A DNA stretch of 63,307 nucleotides from SW-9-67-25 sp964471665. GTDB taxonomy: Archaea; Halobacteriota; Halobacteria; Halobacteriales; Haloarculaceae. The position numbers and the translations under genes were made by a program. Positions 1-8,192 of the stretch are shown one piece after another. The stretch lies in the NCBI GenBank assembly GCA_964471665.1, contig CAYYHG010000004.1, forward strand, positions 1 through 63,307, in the 5' to 3' direction. Every line of letters begins with the position of its first letter. The first letter of the stretch is position 1. The notes under the pieces are model-generated. The model was not told where the DNA came from, did not search any database, and saw only the letters and a list, made by a program, of their open reading frames with translations.

Positions 1-69
1 ACACAGCTACACTAGCTTGTGTACACACCTGTTTACAACCTGGAACACCGGAGAGTAGACTGCCAGACC

Positions 70-1206
70 TCAGACGTTCACCCACTCGCTGTGTTTGTCG
101 CTTCGCTCGACAGCGTCGAGGACCCGCTGGACGCCGAGTCCCGTCCCGAAGTCGGGGTCGTGGGACTCTCCGGCCGCGGCGGCAGAGAGAAATTCGTAGT
201 TCTCGTGGACGAGTGCGTGTTCCCAGCCGACGACGTGCCCCGGCGGCCACCAGCGGTCGATGTACGGGTCGTCGGGGTCGGTCACGAGGATGGTTTCGAA
301 GCCCCGGTCACCGGCGTCGAGTACTTCGAGTTCGTTCAACTGCTCCAGGTCGAACCGGATCGATCCCTCCGAACCGTTGAGTTCGATGGTGTTGGCGTTC
401 TTGTGACCCGTCGCACACCGGGTGGCCTCGAACAGACCCATCGCGCCGCTCTCGAACTCGGCCTGTGCCGTGTACGCGTCGTCGACAGTCACGGTGCGGG
501 TTTCGCTTCCCCCGCCAGCACCCGAGTCGAGACTGCCTCCGTCGTCGCCGGAGACCGGTCGCTCCTCGACGAAGGTCTCGAGATGGCCCGAGACGCGGCT
601 GATCCGATCGCCGACCAGGAACTGCGCGAGGTCGATCGAGTGGGCACCGAGGTCGCCCAGCGCACCGCTTCCGGCAATCTCTGCAGAGTTGCGCCAGCTC
701 CAGGACGACTCGGGGTCGAGCAGCCAGTCCTGCAGATACGAGGCCCGGACGTGACGCAGGTCGCCGAGGAATCCTCCCTCGACGAGCTGTTTCGCGTACT
801 GGATCGCAGGGACGAACCGGTAGTTGAACGCGACGCCCGCGGTGGCGTCGCTCTCGTCGGCCGCCTGTGCCATCCGCTCGGCCGCCTCCAGCGTGTGGGC
901 CAGTGGCTTCTCACAGAGAACGTGTGTTCCTGCCTCCAGTGCCACAATCGACGGGTCGGCGTGGAGGTTGTTCGGCCCGAGATTGTAGAAGACGTCGACT
1001 TCGCCGACGATCTCCTCCCAGTCGGTCGCGTACCGGTCGAACCCGAGTCTGTCGACGGCCTCCGCGAGCGCGTCCTCGTCGCGGCCCACGAGCACGTCGC
1101 GCTCCACCTCGGGGGCGTCGGGGAAGAACATCTCGAGTCGGGCGAGCGCGTTCGCGTGGGCCCGACCCATGAACCGGTACCCCAGGAAGCCTGCGGAGAG
1201 TGTCAT
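70..1206 (-). CDS. Gfo/Idh/MocA-family oxidoreductase
   Basis: A 378-aa NAD(P)-dependent oxidoreductase of the Gfo/Idh/MocA family, which acts on hydroxyl or keto groups of sugars, cyclitols and related compounds. The N-terminal Rossmann fold is visible at residues 1-125; its glycine motif (GFLGYRFMG, residues 6-14) is looser than the usual GxGxxG. The family signature EKP (CEKPLAHT) is near residue 97, and the C-terminal alpha/beta substrate domain follows. The length is normal for the family. Its start overlaps the stop of the upstream sugar-isomerase remnant by 4 nt, so the two were probably one sugar-metabolism operon. The substrate cannot be read from sequence. Confidence 0.9.
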   Translation of the reverse strand: MTLSAGFLGYRFMGRAHANALARLEMFFPDAPEVERDVLVGRDEDALAEAVDRLGFDRYATDWEEIVGEVDVFYNLGPNNLHADPSIVALEAGTHVLCEKPLAHTLEAAERMAQAADESDATAGVAFNYRFVPAIQYAKQLVEGGFLGDLRHVRASYLQDWLLDPESSWSWRNSAEIAGSGALGDLGAHSIDLAQFLVGDRISRVSGHLETFVEERPVSGDDGGSLDSGAGGGSETRTVTVDDAYTAQAEFESGAMGLFEATRCATGHKNANTIELNGSEGSIRFDLEQLNELEVLDAGDRGFETILVTDPDDPYIDRWWPPGHVVGWEHALVHENYEFLSAAAAGESHDPDFGTGLGVQRVLDAVERSDKHSEWVNV

Positions 1207-1403
1207 GATCTCACGCCCAGTACGTCCCCGGGTCGCGTCTCGAAGACTGCCCGCTGGAGCAGGTCGACGGCCTTCTCCAGGCCCTCACGCCCCGAGATCA
1301 GCGGGTCCTCGTGTTCGACCGAGAGAGCGCCATCGAGCGGTTCGCCACCGAGTGCGACTGTCAGGACTCCTCTGTCCATACCTCCGGCCACGGATGGACT
1401 CAA
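1203..1403 (-). pseudogene. C-terminal remnant of a sugar phosphate isomerase/epimerase (xylose isomerase-like TIM barrel)
   Basis: Encodes only 66 aa. The middle and end (GALSVEHEDPLISGREGLEKA) resemble the last part of haloarchaeal sugar phosphate isomerases/epimerases, where a conserved SxEHED motif lies near the C-terminus of a protein of about 250-300 aa. The first roughly 20 residues do not fit the family, and no upstream frame continues the barrel, so the rest of the gene is lost. A family A palindromic element lies about 60 bp upstream. The 4-nt overlap with the downstream oxidoreductase start is preserved, which suggests the remnant descends from a normal operon partner. Whether it is still translated is unknown. 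Confidence 0.6.
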
Positions 1404-1463
1404 AATAAAGCTCGCTGTTGTGAAACTCTCCGTCCGCGACGACCTGTGTGTGAGAGCAACTGA

Positions 1464-1539
1464 TACTGCCGGCTACACCTTCGTGAAGATACCCGACATC
1501 CGGGGGGCGATGACGCTCACGTGGGTACAGCCGACAGTA
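1464..1539. mobile_element. Palindromic element, family A, copy A1
   Basis: 76-bp element with ends TACTGCCGGCTA and GCCGACAGTA, palindromic along much of its length. Its right end directly touches the complement of the livF stop codon (TCA at 1540-1542). The left flank reads TGA. It contains no coding capacity. Compare A3-A7 in this window. Confidence 0.8.
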
Positions 1540-2256
1540 TCAGGCGCCGAGATACAGTTCCTGAACCTCGTCGGAGTCGAGGAGTTCAGTGCCAGTCCCT
1601 TCCATGCGTTTCTCGCCGAGGTCGAGGACGAGGCCACGGTCGGATTCCTCGAGGGCACGCCGGGCGTTCTGTTCGACCATCAGGACCGCGGTGTCGGATT
1701 CGTTTTTGATTCTGGCGATCTTCTCGAAGACGTCGTCGACCAGTTGCGGGGCGAGTCCAGCCGAGGGTTCGTCGAGTATCAGCAGGTCGGGATCGAGCAT
1801 CAGCGCGGCGCCCATCGCGACCATCTGTTGCTGGCCGCCGCTCAGCGTCCCGGCCGTCTGGTTGGGTCGCTGTTCGAGCACGGGGAACCGCTCGTAGACC
1901 TCCTGGACGCGGTCCTCGAAGGCGACCTCCGAGTCACCGAGCGCCCAGGCGCCCATCTTGAGGTTCTCCAGCACTGTCAGGTTGGGGAAGATGTTGTCCA
2001 CCTGCGGGACGTGACAGATACCGTGATAGATCACCTTCTCGGGTGCCACGCCGGAGATGTCCTCGCCGTTGAGTTCGATGCGACCGGCGTCGATGTCAGT
2101 CAACCCGACGACGCTTTTCAACAGCGTGGACTTGCCGGCCCCGTTGGGGCCGATGATCGTCACCATCTCGTCGGCCTCGACCGCCATGTCGACGCCGTGA
2201 ATGACTTTCAGGTCGCCGTATCCGCTTTCGAGATCCGAGATTTCCAGCAGCGTCAC
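1540..2256 (-). CDS. livF: Branched-chain amino acid ABC transporter, ATP-binding protein LivF
   Basis: One of two cytoplasmic ATPases of a LivFGHMJ-type importer (HAAT family), 238 aa, the usual LivF length. Walker A is GPNGAGKS (about residues 36-43), the ABC signature is LSGGQQQ, Walker B is LLILDEPSAGL and the H-loop is the Q/N variant typical of LivF (VEQNA). The start overlaps the livG stop by 4 nt, so the genes are translationally coupled. The stop codon abuts palindromic element A1. Branched-chain amino acids are the family default; in haloarchaea such systems may also carry urea or short amides, and the substrate is not determined here. Confidence 0.95.
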   Translation of the reverse strand: MTLLEISDLESGYGDLKVIHGVDMAVEADEMVTIIGPNGAGKSTLLKSVVGLTDIDAGRIELNGEDISGVAPEKVIYHGICHVPQVDNIFPNLTVLENLKMGAWALGDSEVAFEDRVQEVYERFPVLEQRPNQTAGTLSGGQQQMVAMGAALMLDPDLLILDEPSAGLAPQLVDDVFEKIARIKNESDTAVLMVEQNARRALEESDRGLVLDLGEKRMEGTGTELLDSDEVQELYLGA

Positions 2257-3029
2257 ACCCGACCACCGCCGAGATAGGCCTCGATCAGTTGTTCGTCCTG
2301 CTGGACCTCTTCGGGTTCGCCGACCACGAGGATCTGGCCGTTGTGCATCCCGATCACTGTATCCGAGATGTCCATGATGGTCTGGATATCGTGCTCGACG
2401 ATCAGAAACGTCTTGTTCTGTTCGTCGCGGAGTGCGGAGATCCGTTCGAGCAGGTGGTCCGTGAGGTCGGGGTTGACGCCGGCCATCGGCTCGTCGAGCA
2501 ACAGCACCTCCGGATCAGACATCAGCGCCCGGCCGAGCTCCAGCAGTTTCCGCTGTCCCCCAGAGATGTTGCCGGCGTACTCCTTGCGCAACTCCCAGAG
2601 TTCCAGGTACTTGAGCAACTGTTCGGCCCGGTCCCGTTGCTCGTTCTCGTAGTCCCGGACCGTGCCGGGACTGGTGAACAGCGGGACCACCTTCTCGCCG
2701 GGGTTCTCCTGGGCGGCAAGCAGCATGTTGTTCATCACGGTCATCCCTGACAGTTCCCGCGTGATCTGGAACGTGCGGATCAGCCCGCGGATCGCCCGCT
2801 GTTCGGGCCGGAGGTCGGTGACCTCCTCGCCGTCGAGGAGTACTGTTCCCTTGTCGGCCTCGTAGAATCCGCTCATGAGGTTGAACAGCGTGCTCTTCCC
2901 GGCGCCGTTGGGGCCGATGAGACCGGTGATCTGTCCCTGCTCGACGCTGACCGAGACGCTGTCGACGGCGGTCAGCCCGCCGAAGGATTTGGTGATGTCC
3001 TCCGTTTCGAGGATGGCGGTTCCGCTCAT
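2253..3029 (-). CDS. livG: Branched-chain amino acid ABC transporter, ATP-binding protein LivG
   Basis: Second ATPase of the importer, 258 aa. Walker A GPNGAGKSTLFN is near residue 38, the signature is NISGGQRKLLELGRAL, Walker B is VLLLDEPMAGVNP and the switch His is in VEHDI. The GVNP motif after Walker B and the longer insertion before the signature separate LivG from LivF. It overlaps livH upstream and livF downstream by 4 nt each. It pairs with LivF to energise the LivH/LivM pore. Confidence 0.95.
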   Translation of the reverse strand: MSGTAILETEDITKSFGGLTAVDSVSVSVEQGQITGLIGPNGAGKSTLFNLMSGFYEADKGTVLLDGEEVTDLRPEQRAIRGLIRTFQITRELSGMTVMNNMLLAAQENPGEKVVPLFTSPGTVRDYENEQRDRAEQLLKYLELWELRKEYAGNISGGQRKLLELGRALMSDPEVLLLDEPMAGVNPDLTDHLLERISALRDEQNKTFLIVEHDIQTIMDISDTVIGMHNGQILVVGEPEEVQQDEQLIEAYLGGGRV

Positions 3030-3898
3030 CGCGTCGCCTCCCCGAAGAGCCCGTCGGGTCGGGTCAGCAACCCGATTACGAGCAACAGCAACGCGAAAGC
3101 GGGTTTGTACTCGCTGGGGATGACGGCCACGCTCACCTCGGTCCCGATCCCGAGGATGTACCCGCCGACGACGGCCCCGACGGGGTCACCGATCCCGCCG
3201 AGGATCACCGCAGCGAAGACCGGGATCAGGAACACGAATCCCATGTTCGGCCTGAGGTTGGCGTCGAGACCGAGCATGATGCCCGCCATCCCGGCGATGA
3301 CGCCACCCAGCAGGGAGACGTAGATCACCAGCCGCTTGGTGTCGATCCCGCGCAGGCGCGCGAGGTCGGTGTCGTCGGAGGCGGCCCGCATCGCGATCCC
3401 GATCCGGGTCCGGTTGAGCAACAGGAACACCAGCCCCAGCACGACCAGGCTGAGGACGACGATTGCGACCTGGACCGGCAGGATAGCGATCCCGAAGTAC
3501 TGGGGTGCGGCCTCGATCGGGACCTCGTAGTACCGCGTGTCGGCGGTCCAGACGATCCTGATGAGGTTCCGGAGGATGAACGCGATCCCGATCGAGACGA
3601 CGAGCAACACGACCGGACTCCGGTCCTGGAAGTTCCGGAAGACGACCCTGTCCGCGACGAGCGCGGTCACTCCCCCGCCGACAGCCCCGATGGCGATGGC
3701 GCCGATCAGCGGGACGCCGGCTGCGTCGGCCGCGAAGGCCACGTACGCGCCCATCGCCATGTAGTCGCCGTAGGCGATGTTGATGAAATCCAGCAGGCCG
3801 AACAGGAGCGTCAGCCCGAGCCCGGCGAGTGCGATCAGGCTCCCGGTGACGACACCGTTCCAGATGAACTGGGGGTCGAGCGTGACCATCTCACTCAC
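3026..3898 (-). CDS. livH: Branched-chain amino acid ABC transporter, permease LivH
   Basis: 290-aa integral membrane permease of the LivH family, with about eight hydrophobic segments. Family landmarks are the N-terminal stretch LAGLGLTLLFGLLDFINIAY followed by GDYMAMGAYVAF, and a GIGDPVGAVVGGYILGIG loop near the C-terminus, the position of the contact with the ATPase. It overlaps livM by 8 nt and livG by 4 nt. Together with LivM it forms the heterodimeric membrane channel. Confidence 0.95.
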   Translation of the reverse strand: MSEMVTLDPQFIWNGVVTGSLIALAGLGLTLLFGLLDFINIAYGDYMAMGAYVAFAADAAGVPLIGAIAIGAVGGGVTALVADRVVFRNFQDRSPVVLLVVSIGIAFILRNLIRIVWTADTRYYEVPIEAAPQYFGIAILPVQVAIVVLSLVVLGLVFLLLNRTRIGIAMRAASDDTDLARLRGIDTKRLVIYVSLLGGVIAGMAGIMLGLDANLRPNMGFVFLIPVFAAVILGGIGDPVGAVVGGYILGIGTEVSVAVIPSEYKPAFALLLLVIGLLTRPDGLFGEATR

Positions 3899-4853
3899 TC
3901 CCTCCCATGCCCGCCATCGCGCGTTCCTTGTCGCCGAGCAGCCCGTGTGGCCGGTAGTACAACACCAGGATCAACAGCGCACCGATGATGATGAGCCGGA
4001 TGAACGGGAGTTCGTTCCCGAGAGGAATGTCACTGGGGAGAAAGCGGGTCACCTGCCGGATGCTCGTGATCAGGACCGCACCGACGATCGCACCCAGGTA
4101 ACTCCCGGCACCGCCGACGATGACCATCGCCCACACCGAGAACGTGAGGTTGGGCAGGAACATCGTCGGCTGGATGGCGAACACGTAGTGTGCCCACAGC
4201 GAGCCGGCGAGCCCGGCGAGACCGGCCCCGATGCCGAACGACTTGAGCTTGAACTGGGCCGTGTCCTTGCCGAGCGCCTTCGGGACGTCCTCGTCTTCCC
4301 GGACCGCGTGGAGGACGCGCCCGAACGGGCTGTCCGCGAGGCGTCTGAACAGCAGATAGCTGGCGGCCACGAACAGGACCACGAGCCCGAAGTAGAACAC
4401 GTCGTAGGAGACGACGCCGCTGACGGAGCCCTCGAGGGGCCGGGGGATGTTTCTGAGCGTCTGTTCGCCGCTGGTCAGCCACGCCTCGTTGGAGATCATC
4501 AGCCGCAGTATCTCGGCGCCAGCCAGCGTCACGATCGCGAGATAGTCGCCTTCCAGTCTGACGCTGGTGATCCCGAGGAGTACCCCGGCGAGTGCGGCGG
4601 TCACTGTCGCGCCGACCATCCCGACGACGATAGGGAACCCGAATCCGACGACCCGGTTTGCAAGCAGTCCCGTCTCCGCGACCGGCGTCGTCAGGATGGC
4701 AGACGTGTACGCGCCGACCGCAAAAAAGCCCGCGTGGGCGAAGTTCAATAGCCCCGTGTCACCCCAGTGTATGTTCATCCCGATAGCCAGCAGCGAGTAG
4801 ACGCCCATGATGATTCCGACGACCATCACCAGCTTCAGCGAAATGAGCGCCAT
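3891..4853 (-). CDS. livM: Branched-chain amino acid ABC transporter, permease LivM
   Basis: 320-aa permease of the LivM family with eight to ten predicted membrane segments. It shows the family pattern WGDTGLLNFAHAGFFAVGAY near residues 30-50 and the coupling loop GGAGSYLGAIVGA. The C-terminus is short and charged. The ATG at 4851-4853 begins the hydrophobic N-terminus directly. It is the second gene of the operon, 124 bp after the binding-protein gene and overlapping livH by 8 nt. Confidence 0.95.
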   Translation of the reverse strand: MALISLKLVMVVGIIMGVYSLLAIGMNIHWGDTGLLNFAHAGFFAVGAYTSAILTTPVAETGLLANRVVGFGFPIVVGMVGATVTAALAGVLLGITSVRLEGDYLAIVTLAGAEILRLMISNEAWLTSGEQTLRNIPRPLEGSVSGVVSYDVFYFGLVVLFVAASYLLFRRLADSPFGRVLHAVREDEDVPKALGKDTAQFKLKSFGIGAGLAGLAGSLWAHYVFAIQPTMFLPNLTFSVWAMVIVGGAGSYLGAIVGAVLITSIRQVTRFLPSDIPLGNELPFIRLIIIGALLILVLYYRPHGLLGDKERAMAGMGGSE

Positions 4854-4977
4854 TTCCTATGCCTCCCTCCGGCCAACGTAATTACTGCTTCGGTATCGCG
4901 TTCCGATCCTGTCTGTCATAGTATCTCGATAGTTTGCGCCTCGATAACGCATCTTTCGCCGAACGGGTTCCGGGGGG

Positions 4978-6372
4978 CTACCCCGTCTCGTACACTTCGG
5001 CGAGGGCCTCGGCCTCGTAGGTCGTGAGCGACTCCCAACTGCCGCCCGTGGCCTGCAGGATACTGAACGGACCGACCACGTTGCCGTTGTCGTCGAAGTT
5101 CTGGGGGTTGGCCGCGCCGATGTAGTTGATGTCGTTGCCGTTTGCCAGTTCCTCTTTGCCCTCGGCGAACGTCGTCACCTCGGTGCCGGGCGGGTTGGAG
5201 ATGGTCTTGAGCTGGTCCGGGATCGCCTGGCGCTCGACCGCGCCGTGGGCCTCGAAGGCCAGCGCGAACTGGTTGACCGCGTCGTAGGCTTCCCCGGCGA
5301 ACGTCCCGGGCTCACCGCCGTTCACGTTCTGGAACGACTCGGTGAACTCGTCGAAGGCGGGCCCGGGTGCGGGCGCCTGTCCGAGGAATCCCTCGGCGAC
5401 GTCGGAACCGACCTCCGAGATGAAGTCCTCGGTGAGCACGTCGTTGCCCAGCACGAGGTTGAAATTCTCCTTTGCGCCCAGTTCGGAGTAGTTTTTGACG
5501 AACAGCGTGCTGACCTCGGTCCCGGCCGTCATCTGAACGATGTCCGGATCTGCGTCCTGGAGTGTTCCGATCTCGCTGCGGTAGGAACTGGCGTTGATCG
5601 CCAGGGGTACCTCCGCGACGACCTCGCCCCCGAGGTTGCTGAACGCCTCGCCGACCGACGCTGCGAAGCTCTGTGAACCCTTGTCGTTTTTGAACGACAG
5701 CGCCATCGACTCGTGGCCGGCGTCCTCGAAGTTGTACTTGCCCGAGGCGGCACCACCCACCGCGTCGCTCGGAACGTTCCGCCAGAGCCACGTCCCGCCG
5801 ACGTCGTCGAGCTGTATCGTGCCCGCCATCACCGTGATCACCGGGAGCTGTGCGCTCTGGATCGGCTCGATCAGGTTCGGCATCACGGAACTGGACGGCC
5901 CGATCGCGGCCGGCACACCCGCCGAGTCGAGCGTCTCGAACCCGCTTATCGCGGCCTGCGGGTTCGTCTCCGTGTTCTGCTCGTTGGTCTCGATGGTCAT
6001 CCCGTCGAGGACGCCGTCGCTTTGCTCGCTGATCTCGGCAAGCGCCGTCGCGACCGCAGGCCGGGTGTTCGACCCGATCCAGCCGAACCCGCCGCTGAAC
6101 GGGTTCAGGTAACCCAGCGTGATCGTCCCGCCGCCGCCGTCTGTCGATCCTCCGTCGCCGCCGTCGCCGCCGTCGCCGCCGTCCTCCATATCGTCGCCGT
6201 CGCCGCCGTCTTCGCCGCCGCCGTCGCCGCCATCACCACCGTCGCCACCGTCGCCGCCGTCGCCTCCGTTGCCACCACAGCCCGCGAGGAAAACCATTCC
6301 CGACGCGCCCGCGCCCTTGATGAGTGTCCGTCTGTCGATGCTGTCCTGCCAGCGTGCGCTTTTGTCTGGCAT
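4978..6372 (-). CDS. Branched-chain amino acid ABC transporter, substrate-binding lipoprotein (Tat-exported)
   Basis: 464-aa extracellular binding protein (Leu/Ile/Val-binding, periplasmic-binding type 1 fold) and the first gene of the liv operon. A twin-arginine signal (DRRTLIKGAG, residues 13-22) ends in a lipobox FLAGC, so it is probably Tat-exported and lipid-anchored. A Gly/Asp-rich linker of roughly 45 residues follows. The ligand-binding domain starts near residue 85 (TITLGYLNPFSGGFGWIG) and runs to the end. Leading the operon fits the need for more binding protein than pore. Ligand specificity cannot be assigned. Confidence 0.93.
   Translation of the reverse strand: MPDKSARWQDSIDRRTLIKGAGASGMVFLAGCGGNGGDGGDGGDGGDGGDGGGEDGGDGDDMEDGGDGGDGGDGGSTDGGGGTITLGYLNPFSGGFGWIGSNTRPAVATALAEISEQSDGVLDGMTIETNEQNTETNPQAAISGFETLDSAGVPAAIGPSSSVMPNLIEPIQSAQLPVITVMAGTIQLDDVGGTWLWRNVPSDAVGGAASGKYNFEDAGHESMALSFKNDKGSQSFAASVGEAFSNLGGEVVAEVPLAINASSYRSEIGTLQDADPDIVQMTAGTEVSTLFVKNYSELGAKENFNLVLGNDVLTEDFISEVGSDVAEGFLGQAPAPGPAFDEFTESFQNVNGGEPGTFAGEAYDAVNQFALAFEAHGAVERQAIPDQLKTISNPPGTEVTTFAEGKEELANGNDINYIGAANPQNFDDNGNVVGPFSILQATGGSWESLTTYEAEALAEVYETG
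6120..6290. repeat. Low-complexity GCC/GTC tract encoding a Gly/Asp linker
   Basis: Degenerate trinucleotide/hexanucleotide repetition (units such as CCGCCGTCG) inside the substrate-binding protein gene. It encodes the Gly-Gly-Asp linker that separates the lipid anchor from the ligand-binding domain. Such tracts tend to change length by slippage. Confidence 0.7.
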
Positions 6373-6395
6373 GGAAAGAAGGTAAGATTCCCTTT

Positions 6396-6411
6396 ACTTA
6401 TATCTTTATAT
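6396..6411 (-). promoter_or_regulatory. TATA-like promoter of the liv operon
   Basis: On the minus strand the A/T-rich stretch ATATAAAGATATAAGT lies about 24-39 nt before the binding-protein ATG in an otherwise GC-rich region. The spacing fits an archaeal TATA box with a very short or absent leader. Assigned from sequence alone. Confidence 0.5.
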
Positions 6412-6455
6412 GGGAGAAACTATTCTTCGGCCAGAGAGCCTGAAAACGTCGAACG

Positions 6456-6710
6456 TTACTTCTCGCGCAGTTCCTGCAGTTTCTCGCGTGCGTCGCCGAT
6501 GGCTTCTTTCGCTTCGCCCTCGGCGCGTCCCTGGATGTCCTGCAGGTCCTCGCGGATCTCCTCCAAGCGCCCGGGTTCGGGCTCAGCTTCCTTGCCGGCC
6601 AGTTCGCGGACCCGCTCCTCGACTGGCTCCAGCTCTTCGGTGATCCCCTTCTTTGCTGTCTCGCCGGCCCGCTTGAGGTAGTACCGCGTGTCTTCGAAGT
6701 GCTTGTTCAT
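6456..6710 (-). CDS. Small conserved haloarchaeal helical protein
   Basis: 84 aa, highly charged and predicted almost entirely helical, with heptad-like spacing from residue 20 onward (coiled-coil character). It begins MNKHFEDTRYYLKRAGETA and ends in LQELREK. Similar short proteins are common in haloarchaea, but I know of no assigned function. There is no signal peptide, membrane segment or Cys/His cluster. It has its own A/T-rich promoter box (6731-6740) and sits downstream of the adenosyltransferase gene on the same strand. Confidence 0.8.
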   Translation of the reverse strand: MNKHFEDTRYYLKRAGETAKKGITEELEPVEERVRELAGKEAEPEPGRLEEIREDLQDIQGRAEGEAKEAIGDAREKLQELREK

Positions 6711-6730
6711 ATCTGACCTTATGCGAGGGA

Positions 6731-6740
6731 CAAATAAATT
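6731..6740 (-). promoter_or_regulatory. TATA-like box before the 84-aa protein gene
   Basis: Read on the minus strand, AATTTATTTG lies 21-30 nt upstream of the ATG ending at 6710, the spacing expected for a leaderless archaeal transcript. Confidence 0.45.
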
Positions 6741-6774
6741 CTTTGTGGGTGTCGACCCGACGGCGTCGCTCGGT

Positions 6775-6789
6775 CTATGGCCGGCAGTA
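6775..6789. mobile_element. Remnant end of a family A palindromic element (A2)
   Basis: About 15 bp matching a family A end (TACTGCCGGCCATAG on the minus strand), starting immediately after the TGA stop of the cobalamin adenosyltransferase gene. The rest of the element is not recognisable. It matches A7 and A8b at the first dozen bases. Confidence 0.5.
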
Positions 6790-7326
6790 TCAGTAGGTCG
6801 GGCTCTCCTCCCGGATCCCCTCTCGTTTGTTGACGACGCGTGCGAGCGTGAAGAGGGCGTCCGAGAGACGGTTCAGGTAGACGATCGCGGTGTCGTTGAC
6901 GGAGGCTTCTTCGGCCGCGAAGGCGACAGAGCGCCGTTCCGCACGGCGACAGACCGACCGCGCGTGGTGGAGTCTCGCTCCGGGGTCGGAGCCGCTGGGG
7001 AGGATGAACGACTCCAGCGGGTCGAGTTCGTCGTCGTAGCCGTCGATCCACCCCTCGACTGCCTCGACGTGCTCGTCACCGACAGCGGGGTCGTCCTCGT
7101 CGGGATCGGGATTGGCGAAGTCCGCCTGGACGATGTGGAGGTGGTTCTGGGTCTCCCGGAGCTGGTCGTCGATGTCGTCGTAGCCGGTCGGGCGAACCTT
7201 CCCCACCAGCGAGTTCACCTCGTCGACGGTCCCGTAGGCCTCGATGCGCGCGCTGGCCTTCGAGACGCGGTCCATGTTCTGCAGGTCGGTCAGCCCCTCG
7301 TCGCCACGCCCGGTATAGATTTTCAT
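6790..7326 (-). CDS. Cob(I)yrinic acid a,c-diamide adenosyltransferase, PduO type
   Basis: 178-aa ATP:cob(I)alamin adenosyltransferase that attaches the 5'-deoxyadenosyl group to reduced corrinoid, in coenzyme B12 synthesis or salvage. The N-terminal ATP-binding signature KIYTGRGDEGLTDL (residues 2-15) and the later CRRAERR helix motif identify the PduO/MMAB family, an all-helical trimeric fold. The length is standard. Its stop codon is followed at once by a family A element end. No other cobalamin gene is nearby. Confidence 0.93.
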   Translation of the reverse strand: MKIYTGRGDEGLTDLQNMDRVSKASARIEAYGTVDEVNSLVGKVRPTGYDDIDDQLRETQNHLHIVQADFANPDPDEDDPAVGDEHVEAVEGWIDGYDDELDPLESFILPSGSDPGARLHHARSVCRRAERRSVAFAAEEASVNDTAIVYLNRLSDALFTLARVVNKREGIREESPTY

Positions 7327-7404
7327 ACCACCGCTCCGGGCGTCGATGACTTAAGCCACGCGGACGCGCGCGACGCGGCCGCCACACCCCTTTCGACGGA
7401 AGCG

Positions 7405-7698
7405 TTACTTCTCGCCGACGTACAGCGAGTAGACGATGACGGCGAAGCCGACGGCGATGAGCGCGCTCTCGACGAGCTGTCCGAGCCGGAAGCCCGCCCG
7501 GAAGACCTGATCGACGACACCGGCCAGCAGGGAACCGAGCGTGACGATCCCGAACCCGACAGAGAGATAGCGAAGCGGCTGGGCGCCCGTCCGGCGGTAG
7601 GCCTTGTACGAGAGGTAGGTGATGAGGCCACCGAGCAGGAGGGTGGCTGTCTTCAGCGCGACAATCGCGATCGGTGTCGTGGTTTCGTGGGGGCTCAT
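7405..7698 (-). CDS. Small three-helix membrane protein
   Basis: 97 aa with three hydrophobic segments: about residues 9-30, 42-66 and 70-92. A short positively charged loop (YKAYRRTGAQPLRY) lies between the first two. It overlaps the upstream winged-helix regulator gene by 4 nt (ATGA), so the two are co-translated. This pairing of a helix-turn-helix protein with a small membrane protein is common in haloarchaea and suggests a membrane sensor or antagonist for the regulator. That role is inference. Confidence 0.8.
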   Translation of the reverse strand: MSPHETTTPIAIVALKTATLLLGGLITYLSYKAYRRTGAQPLRYLSVGFGIVTLGSLLAGVVDQVFRAGFRLGQLVESALIAVGFAVIVYSLYVGEK

Positions 7699-8072
7699 GT
7701 CTCTTTTCGCACCTCCGACCAGAGGCCAGCCAGCCGTTCGTCGGCAGCCCGTGGCTTGCGCGCGATCTCGACCTCGAAGCGCCGGTTCTCGGCCAGCGCG
7801 ATGACGACCTCCTCGAAGACGACGGCGTACCGGCTGGCGTGCTGGCCGTCCGGCCGGATCTCTGTCCCCTCTTCCAGAAGCGACGCCTCCGTGAGCAGGT
7901 CCAGCTTCCGGTAGGTCGTCGAGAGGGGCACGCCGGACTGGTCCGAGATCTCGTCGGCTGTCATGGGTTCCTCGAGCGCCCGGACGATTTCCCGGCAGTC
8001 CGGGTCGTCGAGCGCGTCGAGGACTTCCTGCAGGTCGGGTGCAGCCTCCTCAGCGAACGGATCACGGACCAT
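7695..8072 (-). CDS. Winged helix-turn-helix transcriptional regulator (ArsR-like)
   Basis: 125 aa. The central part, VPLSTTYRKLDLLTEASLL (about residues 48-66), is a canonical winged-helix recognition helix followed by the wing; the preceding EEPMTADEISDQSG fits helices 1-2. The ATG at 8070-8072 starts MVRDPFAEEAAPDLQEVLD, typical of haloarchaeal ArsR-like regulators; the open frame extends upstream but without plausible sequence. It is the first gene of a pair with the membrane protein and divergent from the DUF1405-like gene. An inverted repeat lies between them at 8095-8126. Confidence 0.85.
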   Translation of the reverse strand: MVRDPFAEEAAPDLQEVLDALDDPDCREIVRALEEPMTADEISDQSGVPLSTTYRKLDLLTEASLLEEGTEIRPDGQHASRYAVVFEEVVIALAENRRFEVEIARKPRAADERLAGLWSEVRKET

Positions 8073-8094
8073 CCGTATCCTCGCGTGGCTGGCC

Positions 8095-8138
8095 GACGGA
8101 CATAACCCCACCGACATGTGTCCGTCTGCCTGTCCGTC
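8095..8138. promoter_or_regulatory. Inverted repeat, candidate operator
   Basis: A perfect 8-bp inverted repeat GACGGACA (8095-8102) and TGTCCGTC (8119-8126), with a third copy of the right half-site at 8131-8138. It sits 23-66 nt upstream of the regulator start and 55-98 nt before the DUF1405-like start, a suitable place for autoregulation and divergent control. No binding evidence exists. Confidence 0.4.
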
Positions 8139-8192
8139 CCGGCGCGACCACGCATCGCTACCGTTTTGCCGCGGCCGTCCGTCGATCGGTGC

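Noticed and set aside
1..69. A short imperfect inverted repeat at the window start
   Set aside because: Too imperfect and too close to the edge to tell from chance; no gene or terminator could be assigned.
19..2277. A long plus-strand open frame across the oxidoreductase and livF genes
   Set aside because: It is the mirror of real minus-strand genes in GC-rich DNA; no domain or motif appears, and the opposite strand carries clear families.
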